A stretch of 64,000 nt of DNA from Lantana camara (taxonomy: Eukaryota > Streptophyta > Magnoliopsida > Lamiales > Verbenaceae): the NCBI GenBank assembly GCA_037501455.1, contig CM074859.1, positions 92,958,894 to 93,022,893 of the forward strand. Reading direction: 5' to 3'. A program made the translations under genes and the position numbers. The notes beneath the pieces were generated by a model. It had not been told where the DNA came from. It was given only the letters and a program-made list of their open reading frames with translations, and ran no database searches. Below are positions 33,536 to 44,420 of this stretch, piece by piece (the stretch's first letter is position 1; each line of letters begins with the position of its first letter).

Positions 33536-35075
33536 TGTAGCACCCCAGATGGAGGGCACCACATCCCCCGCATTCGAACCCAGACCCTGTTATGAAATAG
33601 GAAGTCCATGCCCGAATCCGAATCATAGCGAACGGGAGACCAACTCACACGCTATGCTAGGAGGAGCTAATTCGACATCACAACAAACCATAGTACACAG
33701 AAGCAAGCAAACTAACAAGATCAAATATCAGATAGGGGAAGCAACAACATAATATCCAACATCAACATAAAACCAACAGTGCCACACGGGGCCAAAGTAA
33801 AGTGCCACAAAGGGCTAAACATAAATGCCACACAGGGCTAACATATATGCCACACATGGCTAAAGTCTACGCCACACAGGGCTAAGGATAAAGTAAAGCA
33901 TAATCTCAAATGTATAGCTCATAAGTACATCACAAGAAAGTGTATGTAAAGTGGATGCAACCTAACACAAACTAGACCGACAAAGTGCGTCTCAGAAGAC
34001 TCACTCCCCCCTAGCTCAAAGCCAAAGGAACCTACAACTAAAAGATAAAATGAGGGGTCAGTCAACTGATTGAGTGAGGGGACTAACACACACCCACAGT
34101 ATATATATAGAGCATAGCATAGAACAAAAGGGTGGACTCATGAACCGGGGATAGGTGGTACATACCAAAACATTTGAAAGAACCCAAAAATATACTTTAG
34201 AAATTTTTTTTAGAAAGACTCTATCCCGATTCATAATTCCCAGACAGTATAGAACATATGCTCGACGAGTACGAGCTTCCAACCTTTACTCCTCAGAACA
34301 AAACAAAACATAAATACAGAATCAGATATCCTCTACTCCATTGATGGAAGAGCCTTGTGGGGGTCCTAACCATCCAGAACATAATAGACCCATAAGGGGT
34401 AGCGAACCCACTAGTGTCCTCCCCGGCTGTATGCCGAAGGTTCAAGATATCACGCCTCCCCTATCTCCCTGAGTCACGCAATGATATCTCAAATGGAACT
34501 ACGCACAGGTATATCCCCAACGACCCTAACCGTCCTGGGGGCTCCTTACCCATAGCTCCTCAGATCCATAAACAGAACAGAACAGATACCAATATTTCAT
34601 GGCTAACTCGCTACAGAATCAGAACATAACATAACTTTCCCGAAAGCCTTATATATACCTTCATACTTAGCTTTTCGAAAGTAAATGTGGTTCACAAGGT
34701 CATAATCATATATGCTCAACACATACTTAATCATAAGTAAGATATATTCGTATGCAAGGATAGAAATAAGCATATTAAGGCCATAGGTCGCATAACTATA
34801 CAAAATCCTAACCTCACCTTGTGCTTGAAGAAAGAGTATGGGAAACAGACACCCCTAAGCCTCGGGCTCACCACCGACAACAACCTCTAAAACAAAACAT
34901 ATAAAAGCCTGTGACATAGACTCTATATGAACCAACTAAGACGCACGACGAATAAAACATGAGTGGTATGCATTATGGAATGATGTGCATCAAGTAGGTC
35001 ACATAGCATAATTCAAGTATTCATACAAAATCATGCAATTAAATGAGATATTTAAAGTTTAGAAATGCAATTCCC
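33536..35075 (-). repeat. Gypsy-type LTR fragment, inverted
   Basis: Plus strand starts TGTAGCACCCC and shows CACCACATCCCCCGCA, the reverse complement of the conserved LTR 3' terminal block. A 22-25 bp minisatellite lies at 33780-33895. No coding frame. The 5' end of this LTR is missing. Confidence 0.65.
33780..33895. repeat. Minisatellite, about 5 units of 22-25 bp
   Basis: Units of the form GCCACACAGGGCTAA plus 7-10 variable bases. Degenerate relatives recur near 35305-35365 (GGCCACGGGCTAA), so the repeat belongs to this LTR subfamily. Confidence 0.75.
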
Positions 35076-35862
35076 CGCACCCACGATGATAGGTACCACA
35101 TCCCCCGCACCAAGTATTCAATTCAAGTATGAAACGGTAAATCCATACATGAACCAAACATAAGTCTAACGGGTAACAATAAAAAAAACCCTATTTAAGC
35201 GGGGCTAACCCTTAACCAACAATAAACAATGCAACAAGATCGACAATTAAAGCGGAAGCATTAAGTATCATGCTATGAGCTCACAGGCTCTAAAATAATA
35301 CAAGTATTGGCCGACAAGGCTTAAGTAAACAAGTTATGGCCACGGGCTAACACTAATGTACAATAAATAAAATATGATCAAGTAGCAATACATGTAATAT
35401 GATCTAGCTAGACACCAAAAATAAAGACGCGAGAGACTCTATTTTCCCGCCTAGCAAGAACCTACAAAAGCTGAAAGTGAGAAGGAATTAGCCTGTGAAG
35501 ACTAAGTGAGGGGCATATATATATATATACATTTATATCACATAACATGCAACCCATAATTCCAAGTAAAGTTTTAGCAATAATCCAAGCGGATAGTTAA
35601 GGAAGACTTCAATACTTGGAATTATAAGTATCAATTAATTATAAGGTTCATTAAGCAATCAGTAACCTGACGAGAGGGTAAACTCCATCCAAACTCCAAT
35701 AGTGTATGGTGATTAATTAAAGTGTGGGGGTGATCGTGCAAGTTCAGTAGCAATAAAACAGTTAACAATAATCAATATCCGCCTTCTTCCATGGTCAGTA
35801 GTTGGGTTTGCAAGGCCCAAACCACCTCAGTACAATATAAGTTGGGGGCTCATGACTCCTAC
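35076..35862 (-). repeat. Second inverted LTR 3'-end fragment
   Basis: Contains TACCACATCCCCCGCACC near 35096 and the acceptor/CTAGGCGGG region in reverse (CGCCTAGCAAGAACC, about 35448-35465). It ends where LTR B starts at 35863. Part of another truncated gypsy-type LTR. Confidence 0.6.
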
Positions 35863-36708
35863 TGTAGCGCCCCGTTTTCCCGACAAGTCAGGTACGACGT
35901 CATGAGAGAGTTTAATTCAGTAATTATGTGATTTATGTGACGTCGCACGTTAAACGTGTCAATGTGTAATTTTATTTAATTATGTGCGCTTTAGAAATTT
36001 ATTTAAATTGTACTTGGACTCAATTGTCCAATAATTGCAAGATAGGAATCTAATTTTAATTAGGGTGTTTGGAGGCCTTCGTGGCTACCTTGAGCCTGGG
36101 AATTCGGATTCGAATTTCAACCATATTATTGAGTTCGTTTCGGTCATTCGGATTCAAATACTTAACCTTTTATTTTTCTAAAGCTATTTGATTGCCCAAC
36201 CGTTTTAAAATCTGATCCGGGTGGACCGGATACCGCTTGACCCTACCCCGTTTCTACCGACCCGATTGACCAGCCATAAAAGGGCCAGCCTTATCCTTTT
36301 TTCTCCATTTTGATCAATCAGCAGCCATGAAGGAAGAGAGAAGGAGAAATTCCCAATTTTAGCTCCAAGACCTCAAGTTCGGGTTTTCAAGATCCAATAA
36401 TCCGATCAACAACCTAAGGTAAGATTCGTGCTCTATTCGTTACGTGCGTTAATTTGATATACCTTTCGTGCCCCGGATTTGTGTCTACGTGCTATTTTGG
36501 GAAGATGATAAATAGTAACCGGGGTGTGAGTTTTATGTGATCAAGGCCGTTTTACTAGTTCTAAGGTGCAAATATGTGATCTATGTGATTTACTTGGTCT
36601 GTGGTATTAATTTCACGCATTTTGGAGTGGTTTGGGGCTGTGTTTGTGTGTGGAGTGTGTCTTTTCCGCCATTGTTGCTGTTTCTGCTTCGTACCAGACG
36701 AACCAGGT

Positions 36709-36910
36709 GGGAACGGCTGTTCCTGTGTTGAACTGGAGTTGGGAACGGCCCTTCCCAGGAGACATTGCCGCTAATTTCTTACAGAGCCGTGGGGAGAAGT
36801 TCGGGGAGCTGGGAACGGCCTTTCCCAGCCCAAGCTTGGAATCGGAACGGCCGTTCTCGTGGGCGGAGCTGCTGGGCATGGCCATTCCCGGAGTGGGCGA
36901 GGCCGTTCCC
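36709..36910. repeat. Palindromic word cluster, GGGAACGG/CCGTTCCC type (6 words)
   Basis: Words start at 36709 (GGGAACGGCTGTTCCT), 36741 (GGGAACGGCCCTTCCC), 36811, 36842 (CGGAACGGCCGTTCTCG), 36874 (GGGCATGGCCATTCCCG) and 36895. This copy is older and several words carry mismatches. It lies 78 bp upstream of the G1 insertion point. Confidence 0.8.
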
Positions 36911-36988
36911 GCCCCTGCCTTAGTGTATTTTCGTGCTTTATTCATGTATTGTTATTTCGTGACTTCCTTTGCATGTCTAAGTATTATT

Positions 36989-39555
36989 TGTAGCACCCGG
37001 AACGCCAGGCACCACATCCCCCGCACTATAGCCCCAATCCACATATGAAACGGACAATCCATACATGAATCAAAGCTACAGCGAACGGGAGACAATAAAA
37101 TGACTCAAGGCTAGGCGGGTACCCTCAATTTAAAACCAACCAATATGCAATACAGAGTATATAAAGCGGAAGCAATAACATTCAATAGATACGTATAGGT
37201 ACCATATTTATTTAGTTACTAATAGGTACCAACTTTTACACTATCAATACAATGTCATCCGTCAACAAAATAGATAATAGGGCGATACAAAATATCCCAA
37301 ACATCTATACAATCAAAATGTGGGAATGAAGTGTGCTAGACCCAAATTTAAAGACTACAAGACTCTAAATCCCCGCCTAGCACGCCCTGCAAAACACTGA
37401 AAAGTTGAGGTGTCAGTCCAACACAGACTGAGCGAGGGGTATAAATAAATATAAGCGCACATCCATGCAAGCTATAACCTCGGGTAATAATTTAGGAAAA
37501 CAATACAATTTAATAGTTAAAAGATATACTATCGCCCGAGATTACAACTATTCCAATTTCAATTCAATCAATTTCAATTCAATCAATAGTGGCCCGGCGA
37601 GTGGGGCAATTCTCCAACCTTACACCGACTGTGTACAATCAATCAATCAATTTCTTAGGTGATTAGGTGATCAGGCAATTCATTAATGTGCACAATTAGC
37701 AGTTTCAATAACGCCTTCTTCCTCCGGGTGATGGTGGGATTGCAAGGCCCCACCATCCAATCAATCTGGGCAGAGGGTACATGAATCCCTAAGCCCGGAA
37801 CTCCTTTCCCACCCTAATCTCCTAGGGGGTTCAGGGGTCATCCCAATTTGGTGAGGATAGCTATCGAGTTACCCGTCAGCCCATGCTTTCCCGGTTGGCT
37901 CGAATCACTACCCTCGGGCCCACAGTGCAATACAATACTCGCCCAATCAATCAATCAATCAATCAATTCTTTTCAATAGTTCGATAAAACATTTGAAAAC
38001 CAATCTCATTTGAAAACTATAAGTATAATTATAGGTTTTTGGCTTAAAATATCACATAGGGTTGTACGGGTCCTATGTATCTAAAATTAAACCTCACCTG
38101 AACGACCCAAAATAATCCAAGGAAACAGCTCACGGGGCCTGCTCCTCATCACCAGGAAGCTGGTCTGTGCAAGAAAGACAATTGTCCGTGAAACACGACT
38201 CAATATGTACCAAATAGGACGAACGGCAAAATGTGACGAAATGACGGGAAAAATACAATGCACCTTGAAAATATTGTGTTTCAACATGTAATCAATCATA
38301 TAATGTCAATTAGGGATCAAATAATTGATTGGGGGATGGTGTTGAAAAATTAATTTTACGCAGTAGCTTTTGCACTACATTCGCCGTGGGAACGGCCGTT
38401 CCGGCCTTCCCTTGAAAATGGGAAGGGCCGTTCCCATGGCTCAGAAACGCGCGCCAGCGTTTTTAAAAGGGGAAATGCGTTTTGGCTGGGAAGGGCCGTT
38501 CCGGCTCACAGGCCAAAGTGGGAACGGCCGTTCCCAGTCTCGCTGGCCTGAGTCTCAGCATCATGGGAACGGCCGTTCCAGTTTTGAACTGGGGCTGGGA
38601 ATGGCCGTTCCCAGAATACGTGAGCAAAAGAATGCAGAGCAGAAACAGAGCAGCCATGGCAAAGCAACAACAATCACTCAAAAATGGCTTCAAGCCAAGT
38701 TTAATGGTGAATATAAGATGCAATAAATATGCTAACATACATTTTGATCAATAACAATTCATAAAAACACTTGACTCCATGTTAGATCATCAATAATTCA
38801 TCATTTGAAACCCATATGTTCATTCATGCTCCAAGCTCATAAAACTCAATATAAATGCATCAAACTCAAGCTTAATGACCACAATTAATTTTCCAACAAC
38901 CAATACACAATTCATTCAATGCATAACAAAGCCCTAGATAACATATATTTTCAATAAAATCATTCAATCACCATATTTACCTCAAGAGAAAGAAATGGAA
39001 GCTAAGATGATGAAATGATGTTGATGAAGCTTGTATGATCCCAAATCCCACAAATATTAGCTTGAATGAATGAAATCTCCTCTCTTCAAAGTGAGGGTTT
39101 GCTCTCGGTTGAACAAAGGAAGAAATGGAGCAAGGATGATATTTTGTGTATGAAGAATGAGGGCAAGGTACGTGAATGCTACTAAGGAGAAGAGAAGAAA
39201 TGGCCAATTTTGCTAATAAATCCCTTCAATTATTAAGTTATGCAATCAAGTCCAATCCCAATACTAAATGATCAATTAGGTCCAATTCAATTAGGTCTCA
39301 CATGCATGAAAATGATCAATTAAGGACATAAAAGAAATAAATCACATTCGGGAAAATATTTCACATTGCAATCACATTCGATAATTTTGAAAAATATGAT
39401 ATGATATGAATTTTCAGTAAAATAACAAGAATATAATTTTATAAAATTATGTTATGCTAGGAAATTGAATTAAATGATCAATTAATAATTAAAATCTAAC
39501 TCTCAAACGCACACGTGTCGTTCATACCTAAAATGCCGAAAGCTGGGGCTTTACA
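36989..39555 (-). repeat. Element G1, 3' LTR
   Basis: 2567 bp. On the element strand it begins TGTAAAGCCCCAGC and ends GGGTGCTACA. Modules on the minus strand: donor-like GAG|GTAAAT (38980), six-word palindrome cluster (38612-38388), CAGTC hairpin (37430-37414), TTTTGCAG (ends 37387), CTAGGCGGG, GCGGGGGATGTGGTG. Confidence 0.96.
38388..38612. repeat. Palindromic word cluster, GGGAACGGCCGTTCCC (6 words)
   Basis: Words at 38388-38402, 38420-38435 (GGGAAGGGCCGTTCCC), 38488-38502, 38520-38535 (GGGAACGGCCGTTCCC, perfect), 38565-38580 and 38597-38612 (GGGAATGGCCGTTCCC). The other LTR carries the identical set at 45820-46044. Frames through the cluster give repeated GNGRS or GTAVP peptides, which mirror the palindrome. 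Confidence 0.9.
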
Positions 39556-39591
39556 ATCCTCCCTCCTTATAAGAATCTGGTCCCCAGATTC
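39556..39591 (-). other. Polypurine tract and pre-PPT hairpin of G1
   Basis: Minus strand AAGGAGGGAGGAT directly precedes the 3' LTR. A perfect hairpin with arms GAATCTGG and CCAGATTC around a 3-nt loop (39573-39591) lies between it and the gag-pol stop codon. The same hairpin is conserved in element G3 (54285-54303). Confidence 0.85.
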
Positions 39592-42500
39592 ACTGATCAG
39601 AAGGAAACAACTCTGGATGGAACCGTCTCATTTTGTCTTCAGTCTCCCACGTGGCTTCTTCGGTCTTATCACTTCTCCAAAGAACCTTAACCATGGGAAT
39701 CCTCCGGTTTCTTAATTCCTGAAACTTCTTATCCAATATCTTAACCGGTTTCTGAACAAAGGTAAGACTCGGTTCCAATTCCACTTCTTCAACAGGAATG
39801 ATCTCGGTTTCATCGGGGTAGTATTTCCTCAGCTGAGACACGTGAAATACGTTATGAATCCCCGTGAGGCTCGGTGGTAGGTCCAACCTGTAAGCAACTT
39901 CTCCAATTCTTTCCAAAATCTCATAAGGACCTAAATAACGAGGTTTAAGTTTACCTCCTTTCCCAATCCGAGCAAATCCTTTACGTGGAGATGCCTTCAA
40001 GAATACCCGGTCTCCAACCTCAAACTCGAGATCCCTTCTGCGACGATCGGCGTAGCTCTTCTGTCTGTCTTGAGCTGATTTCATCCGTTGTTTTATTAGT
40101 TGGACTTTCTCAATCATAGCTTCAACTGCCTTGGAAGGTCTTTCCAATTTCTCACCTTTCTTAACACCTTCCTGCTTAGTCCATTTCCACTCTTCCAAGT
40201 CAAAGAACAACGGAGAACGACACTTCCGTCCATAAAGTAGCTCATACGGTGCCATTCCAATCGAAGCCTGAAAACTGTTGTTGTATGCAAACTCAATCAA
40301 AGGTAGCTGATCATGCCAGGAAGACTGAAAATCCAAAGAACAAGCTCGAAGTAAATCCTCGAGATACCTTATTAATCTCTCGGACTGACCATCCGTCTGA
40401 GGATGAAAAGCTGTACTAAACTGGAGCTTCGTACCCAAAACCTCTTGCAATTCACGCCACAACCTCGAAGTGAACCGTGGATCTCTGTCTGAAACGATAC
40501 TGACCGGAATCCCGTGAAGTCTAACAATCTCCCGGTTATAAAGCTCGGCTAGCTTGCGAATCTTATACGACATCCGAACCGGCAGAAAGTGTGCAGACTT
40601 CGTCAAACGGTCCACAATCACCCAAATCCCATCAAATCCACCTTTCACCTTAGGTAATCCGGACACGAAATCCATCGTTACCTGTTCCCACTTCCACTCA
40701 GGAATAGGTAACGGCTGAAGTAGACCTCCCGGTTTCTGATGCTCGGCTTTCACTTTCTGACAAGTGAGACAATACTTCACAAACTCGGCCACATCTTTCT
40801 TCAATCCACGCCACCAATAATACTGCCTTAAGTCCTTATACATTTTGTTTCCTCCGGGGTGGATAGAATAAGCCGATCTGTGAGCTTCCTCGAGCAACAC
40901 CCGTTTCAACTCTTCGGGTACAACCACTCGGTTCTTGAAACGAAGAAGACCGGTTTCATCGAACCCGAATGGACACTCTGGATCAGCTCTTGCCTTAGCT
41001 ACCAATCTCTGAACTTCCAAGTCTGTACTCTGAGCCTCAAACAACTTGTGCTTCAATTCTGGCTGGACCGAAATATTAGAAACTCGAGCCTTCAAAACAA
41101 TTGGCTCGATTCCACTACTCTCATCCACTTCCAAGCTCGACACACTAGCCTTCCTACTAAGTGCATCGGCGACCACGTTGGCTTTGCCGGGATGGTACTT
41201 GATCGTGCAATCATAATCTTCCAACCTTTCCATCCAACGCCGTTGCCTCATATTCAAATCCTTCTGAGTGAATAAGTACTGGAGGCTTTTGTGGTCGGTG
41301 AAAATCTCGAAGGACACCCCGTACAAATAATGTCTCCACTTTCCAAGTGCAAAGACTACAGCAGCAAGCTCAAGATCATGTGTCGGATAATTCTTTTCAT
41401 GCTCTTTTAGCTTCCTTGATGCATAAGCAATTACTTTACCCTTCTGAGTCAACACACATCCCAAGCCTTCCTTAGAAGCATCTGTATAAACAGCATATCC
41501 TTCAGAACCTTCCGGAAGGGCTAACACTGGAGCAGACACTAACTTTTCCTTCAAGAAAGTGAAACTCTTCTCACAATCTTCATTCCAATCAAATTTCACA
41601 TTCTTCTTCGTCAACCGGGTTAAAGGAGCTGCTAACTTGGAGAAATCCTTCACAAACCTCCGGTAATAACCTGCCAATCCCAAGAAACTCCTAATCTCAG
41701 AGGCATTCCTAGGTTTCTCCCACTTCAACACTGACTCAATCTTGGAAGGATCGACTTCCAACCCGTTGCCCGAAATCACGTGACCCAAGAATGACACCCT
41801 GTCAATCCAGAACTCACACTTGCTGAATTTGGCAAACAACTGATGCTCCTTCAAAGTCCTCAATACCAACTGAAGGTGTCTTGCATGCTCCTCGGCAGAC
41901 TTCGAGAAAACCAGGATATCATCAATAAAAATAACCACGAACTTATCCAGAAAAGGCCTGAAAATCCTGTGCATCATATCCATAAAAGCTGCTGGGGCAT
42001 TAGTCAAACCAAACGGCATCACAACGAACTCATAATGCCCATACCGAGTGTTAAATCCTGTCTTAGGAATATCCCCTGCTCGGATACGCAGCTGGTAGTA
42101 ACCTTGTCTCAAATCCAATTTCGAGTAGACTTTCGAACCCTGAAGTATATCAAACAACTCCTCGATGTGTGGAAGAGGATACTTGTTCTTGATCGTCATC
42201 CGGTTCAACTCCCTATAGTCTATGCACATTCTCAAGGTCCCGTCCTTCTTCTTTACAAACAAAACCGGTGCACCCCAAGGAGAAGAACTCGGTCTGATAT
42301 ACCCAATCTCCAACAACGCATCAAGTTGAGTCTTCAACTCTTTCAACTCGGCCGGAGCCATACGATACGGAGTCTTAGAGTACGGCTCTGCGTTAGGGTA
42401 CAAGTCGATCACAAACTCAATTTCCCGTTCTGGAGGTAAAGAATCCAATTCCTCAGGAAAGACCTCGGGAAAATCCTTCACTACTTCCGTCTCTTCCAGT

Positions 42501-44170
42501 TTACTCTGATCCTTGGGTTTGTTGAGAATATAAGCAATGAAACCCGTGGCTCCCTCTCGAACCAACTTGTGAGCTTCAGAAAACGAAAGTAACGGTACAG
42601 TCTTGGAACTCCAACCCACTACCAAATCTGATCCCAACTGAACCTTCTTCGCTCGACAATCAACTGTGGCAGAATGTCTGTACAACCAATCCATACCCAG
42701 AATAGATCCATAGCAAGTCATCGGCAGCTCAATGAAGTCTGACAAGAAAACTCGACCCTCGATGCTCACCGGAACCTCTCTGAACACCCGATCAGATTCT
42801 ATACTACCACCAAAAGGAGTACTAACCACATAACATGCAGAAGAACGAGAAACAGGCAAAGACAAAGAAGCAGATATAGCACTCGAAAGAAAGGAGTGAG
42901 TAGCTCCCGGATCAAACAACGTATGAATGTTCGTGCCATGTATGCAAATGGTACCTTCAACTACCGCGGCTGGATCAACATCAGCATCCGGCTGCTCTCC
43001 GTCCAAAGCATAAGCCCGAGCCCTAATCAGTGGTCTCGGTGCTCCCGGTGGTGGTATCCTGCGATCCGGACAGCCATCTACCAAATGCTCATCGCTCCCA
43101 CAAAGTAAGCATAAACCCAAACGCCTCCTGCAGTTATCATAGACGTGTGTCCTCTGTCCACAGAAGGTACAATAAGGTCTCTCGGGTGGTGGTGGCAAAG
43201 CTGGAGCAACTGGAGCAGCTGGAGCTCTAATCACTGGTCCTGCTGGTCGGGGCTTCTTCCCTGGGCCCTGTGGAGCTGGTGGTGGAGAAGAATATACCAT
43301 CGGCCTCTTGCCTGAAGCAGAACCCGAGCCAAAACCCTTATACCCTGATCCGGCACCTCTGAACCCTGATCCAGAACCTCTGAATCCCGAGCCTGAACCT
43401 GAGCCTGAACCTGAGCCTGAACGGTAAGAAGACCGCCTCGCATTCACTGAATCCTCAACCAATAGAGCCTTCTTGGTAGCCTTTGCCCACGTGCTCGTGT
43501 TGACCACCTCAATCGCTGCCTGAATATCCGGTCTAAGGCCCTGAACAAACTGCATCGCCTTATGGAAATCATCACTCGCTATATTAGGAGCATAGCGGGA
43601 CAATCTCTCATACTCAGCGATATACTCTGAAACTGACCGGCTTCCCTGCTTGAGCTCTGTAAATTCCTTCAATCTTCTAGTGCGAGAAGATGGAGGAATG
43701 AACTTGTTCTGAAACTCTCTAACAAACACTTCCCAATTCACTTCCTCGCCTGCAGCATCTAACACTATCCGGGCACTCTCCCACCAAGAGTAGGCCTCAC
43801 CCTGAATCAAAGAAATGGTACAACGGGCCTTCTCCCGAGACTCACAAGGAATGAGCTCCCAAACCCTCTCGATCTCCCTGAGCCACTGCTCAGCCTGAAT
43901 GTCGTTACCCTTATAAAACTTGGGAGGATGCTGGTTTTGGAACTCCCTAAAGACAGCTGAAATCTGTGCCCCTGGCTGTGGTGGTGGAACTGGTGGTGCT
44001 GGAGGAACATGATCCCGGACTCTCTGATCAATAAGACCCACCACTGCATTCATAAAATCCTGTGGCTGAGCCTGAGAAGGTGGAGGAGGAGGTGGTGATC
44101 TCTCCCTGCGATGATATCGATGATGTCGATGTCCAGGAGATCGATCACGGTGATGTCTATCACGAGCCAT
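39590..44170 (-). CDS. Gag-pol polyprotein of Ty3/gypsy chromovirus G1, intact, 1526 aa
   Basis: One uninterrupted frame encodes all functions needed for retrotransposition. Gag is about residues 70-240, with a Ser-Gly-rich stretch at 251-288. Two zinc knuckles follow ([14 protein letters not shown] 334-347; [14 protein letters not shown] 354-367). Protease motif [12 protein letters not shown] has its Asp at 420. RT has [10 protein letters not shown] (Asp686), [12 protein letters not shown] and [10 protein letters not shown] (Asp750, Asp751). RNase H has YTDASKEG (Asp897), Glu934, Asp959. Integrase has zinc finger His1097, His1104, Cys1134, Cys1137 and DDE triad Asp1167, Asp1228, Glu1264 (35 residues between the last two). 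A GPY/F module ([19 protein letters not shown], 1414-1432) and a chromodomain-like tail ([16 protein letters not shown], about 1470-1524) end the protein. The start is the first ATG after a ~250-bp leader. No lesion is visible. Confidence 0.97.
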   Translation of the reverse strand: MARDRHHRDRSPGHRHHRYHRRERSPPPPPPSQAQPQDFMNAVVGLIDQRVRDHVPPAPPVPPPQPGAQISAVFREFQNQHPPKFYKGNDIQAEQWLREIERVWELIPCESREKARCTISLIQGEAYSWWESARIVLDAAGEEVNWEVFVREFQNKFIPPSSRTRRLKEFTELKQGSRSVSEYIAEYERLSRYAPNIASDDFHKAMQFVQGLRPDIQAAIEVVNTSTWAKATKKALLVEDSVNARRSSYRSGSGSGSGSGSGFRGSGSGFRGAGSGYKGFGSGSASGKRPMVYSSPPPAPQGPGKKPRPAGPVIRAPAAPVAPALPPPPERPYCTFCGQRTHVYDNCRRRLGLCLLCGSDEHLVDGCPDRRIPPPGAPRPLIRARAYALDGEQPDADVDPAAVVEGTICIHGTNIHTLFDPGATHSFLSSAISASLSLPVSRSSACYVVSTPFGGSIESDRVFREVPVSIEGRVFLSDFIELPMTCYGSILGMDWLYRHSATVDCRAKKVQLGSDLVVGWSSKTVPLLSFSEAHKLVREGATGFIAYILNKPKDQSKLEETEVVKDFPEVFPEELDSLPPEREIEFVIDLYPNAEPYSKTPYRMAPAELKELKTQLDALLEIGYIRPSSSPWGAPVLFVKKKDGTLRMCIDYRELNRMTIKNKYPLPHIEELFDILQGSKVYSKLDLRQGYYQLRIRAGDIPKTGFNTRYGHYEFVVMPFGLTNAPAAFMDMMHRIFRPFLDKFVVIFIDDILVFSKSAEEHARHLQLVLRTLKEHQLFAKFSKCEFWIDRVSFLGHVISGNGLEVDPSKIESVLKWEKPRNASEIRSFLGLAGYYRRFVKDFSKLAAPLTRLTKKNVKFDWNEDCEKSFTFLKEKLVSAPVLALPEGSEGYAVYTDASKEGLGCVLTQKGKVIAYASRKLKEHEKNYPTHDLELAAVVFALGKWRHYLYGVSFEIFTDHKSLQYLFTQKDLNMRQRRWMERLEDYDCTIKYHPGKANVVADALSRKASVSSLEVDESSGIEPIVLKARVSNISVQPELKHKLFEAQSTDLEVQRLVAKARADPECPFGFDETGLLRFKNRVVVPEELKRVLLEEAHRSAYSIHPGGNKMYKDLRQYYWWRGLKKDVAEFVKYCLTCQKVKAEHQKPGGLLQPLPIPEWKWEQVTMDFVSGLPKVKGGFDGIWVIVDRLTKSAHFLPVRMSYKIRKLAELYNREIVRLHGIPVSIVSDRDPRFTSRLWRELQEVLGTKLQFSTAFHPQTDGQSERLIRYLEDLLRACSLDFQSSWHDQLPLIEFAYNNSFQASIGMAPYELLYGRKCRSPLFFDLEEWKWTKQEGVKKGEKLERPSKAVEAMIEKVQLIKQRMKSAQDRQKSYADRRRRDLEFEVGDRVFLKASPRKGFARIGKGGKLKPRYLGPYEILERIGEVAYRLDLPPSLTGIHNVFHVSQLRKYYPDETEIIPVEEVELEPSLTFVQKPVKILDKKFQELRNRRIPMVKVLWRSDKTEEATWETEDKMRRFHPELFPSDQ

Positions 44171-44383
44171 CCTGAAATCAAGTCACTATTATGCATGTTC
44201 GATTAGTCAATGCCAATGTGTGCAAATAATTCATAAATTGCACATAAATTCAGAAATTCCATCAATCCACCAATTTCAAGTAAGTCAGATAGGTTCAAGT
44301 ATCAATTAACAATGCAAGACTCTCAAATTAACAATTAGTTCCTATGCCGTGCGACCTAGACTCACAAAACTCGACACTAGAGA

Positions 44384-44412
44384 CCCGGTTTTGCAACCGG
44401 GCTCTGATACCA
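44384..44412 (-). other. Primer-binding site and leader hairpin of G1
   Basis: Minus strand TGGTATCAGAGC (44412-44401) matches initiator tRNA-Met. It overlaps a perfect hairpin with 7-bp arms CCCGGTT and AACCGGG and loop GCAA (44401-44384). Related sequence follows the primer sites at 18762, 48590 and 60513. The hairpin may control primer access or packaging (inference). Confidence 0.85.
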
Positions 44413-44420
44413 CCGTAGGA

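Noticed and set aside
38388..38612. CRISPR-like look: short palindromic repeats with unique spacers
   Set aside because: Words are only ~16 bp, spacing is unequal, they lie in a plant LTR duplicated at both ends of a retrotransposon, and there are no cas genes.
38370..38754. Frames rich in GNGRS, GTAVP and ERPFP peptides as a repeat protein
   Set aside because: All frames on both strands show such repeats because the DNA words are palindromic; they are duplicated with the LTR and not conserved as protein.
42900..42935. DPG instead of DSG/DTG as a dead protease in G1
   Set aside because: The same motif occurs in G3 and B, so it is a lineage trait rather than a lesion.
40859..43230. Long plus-strand frames opposite gag-pol (for example 41843-42439)
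   Set aside because: They are antisense shadows of the intact 1526-aa polyprotein.
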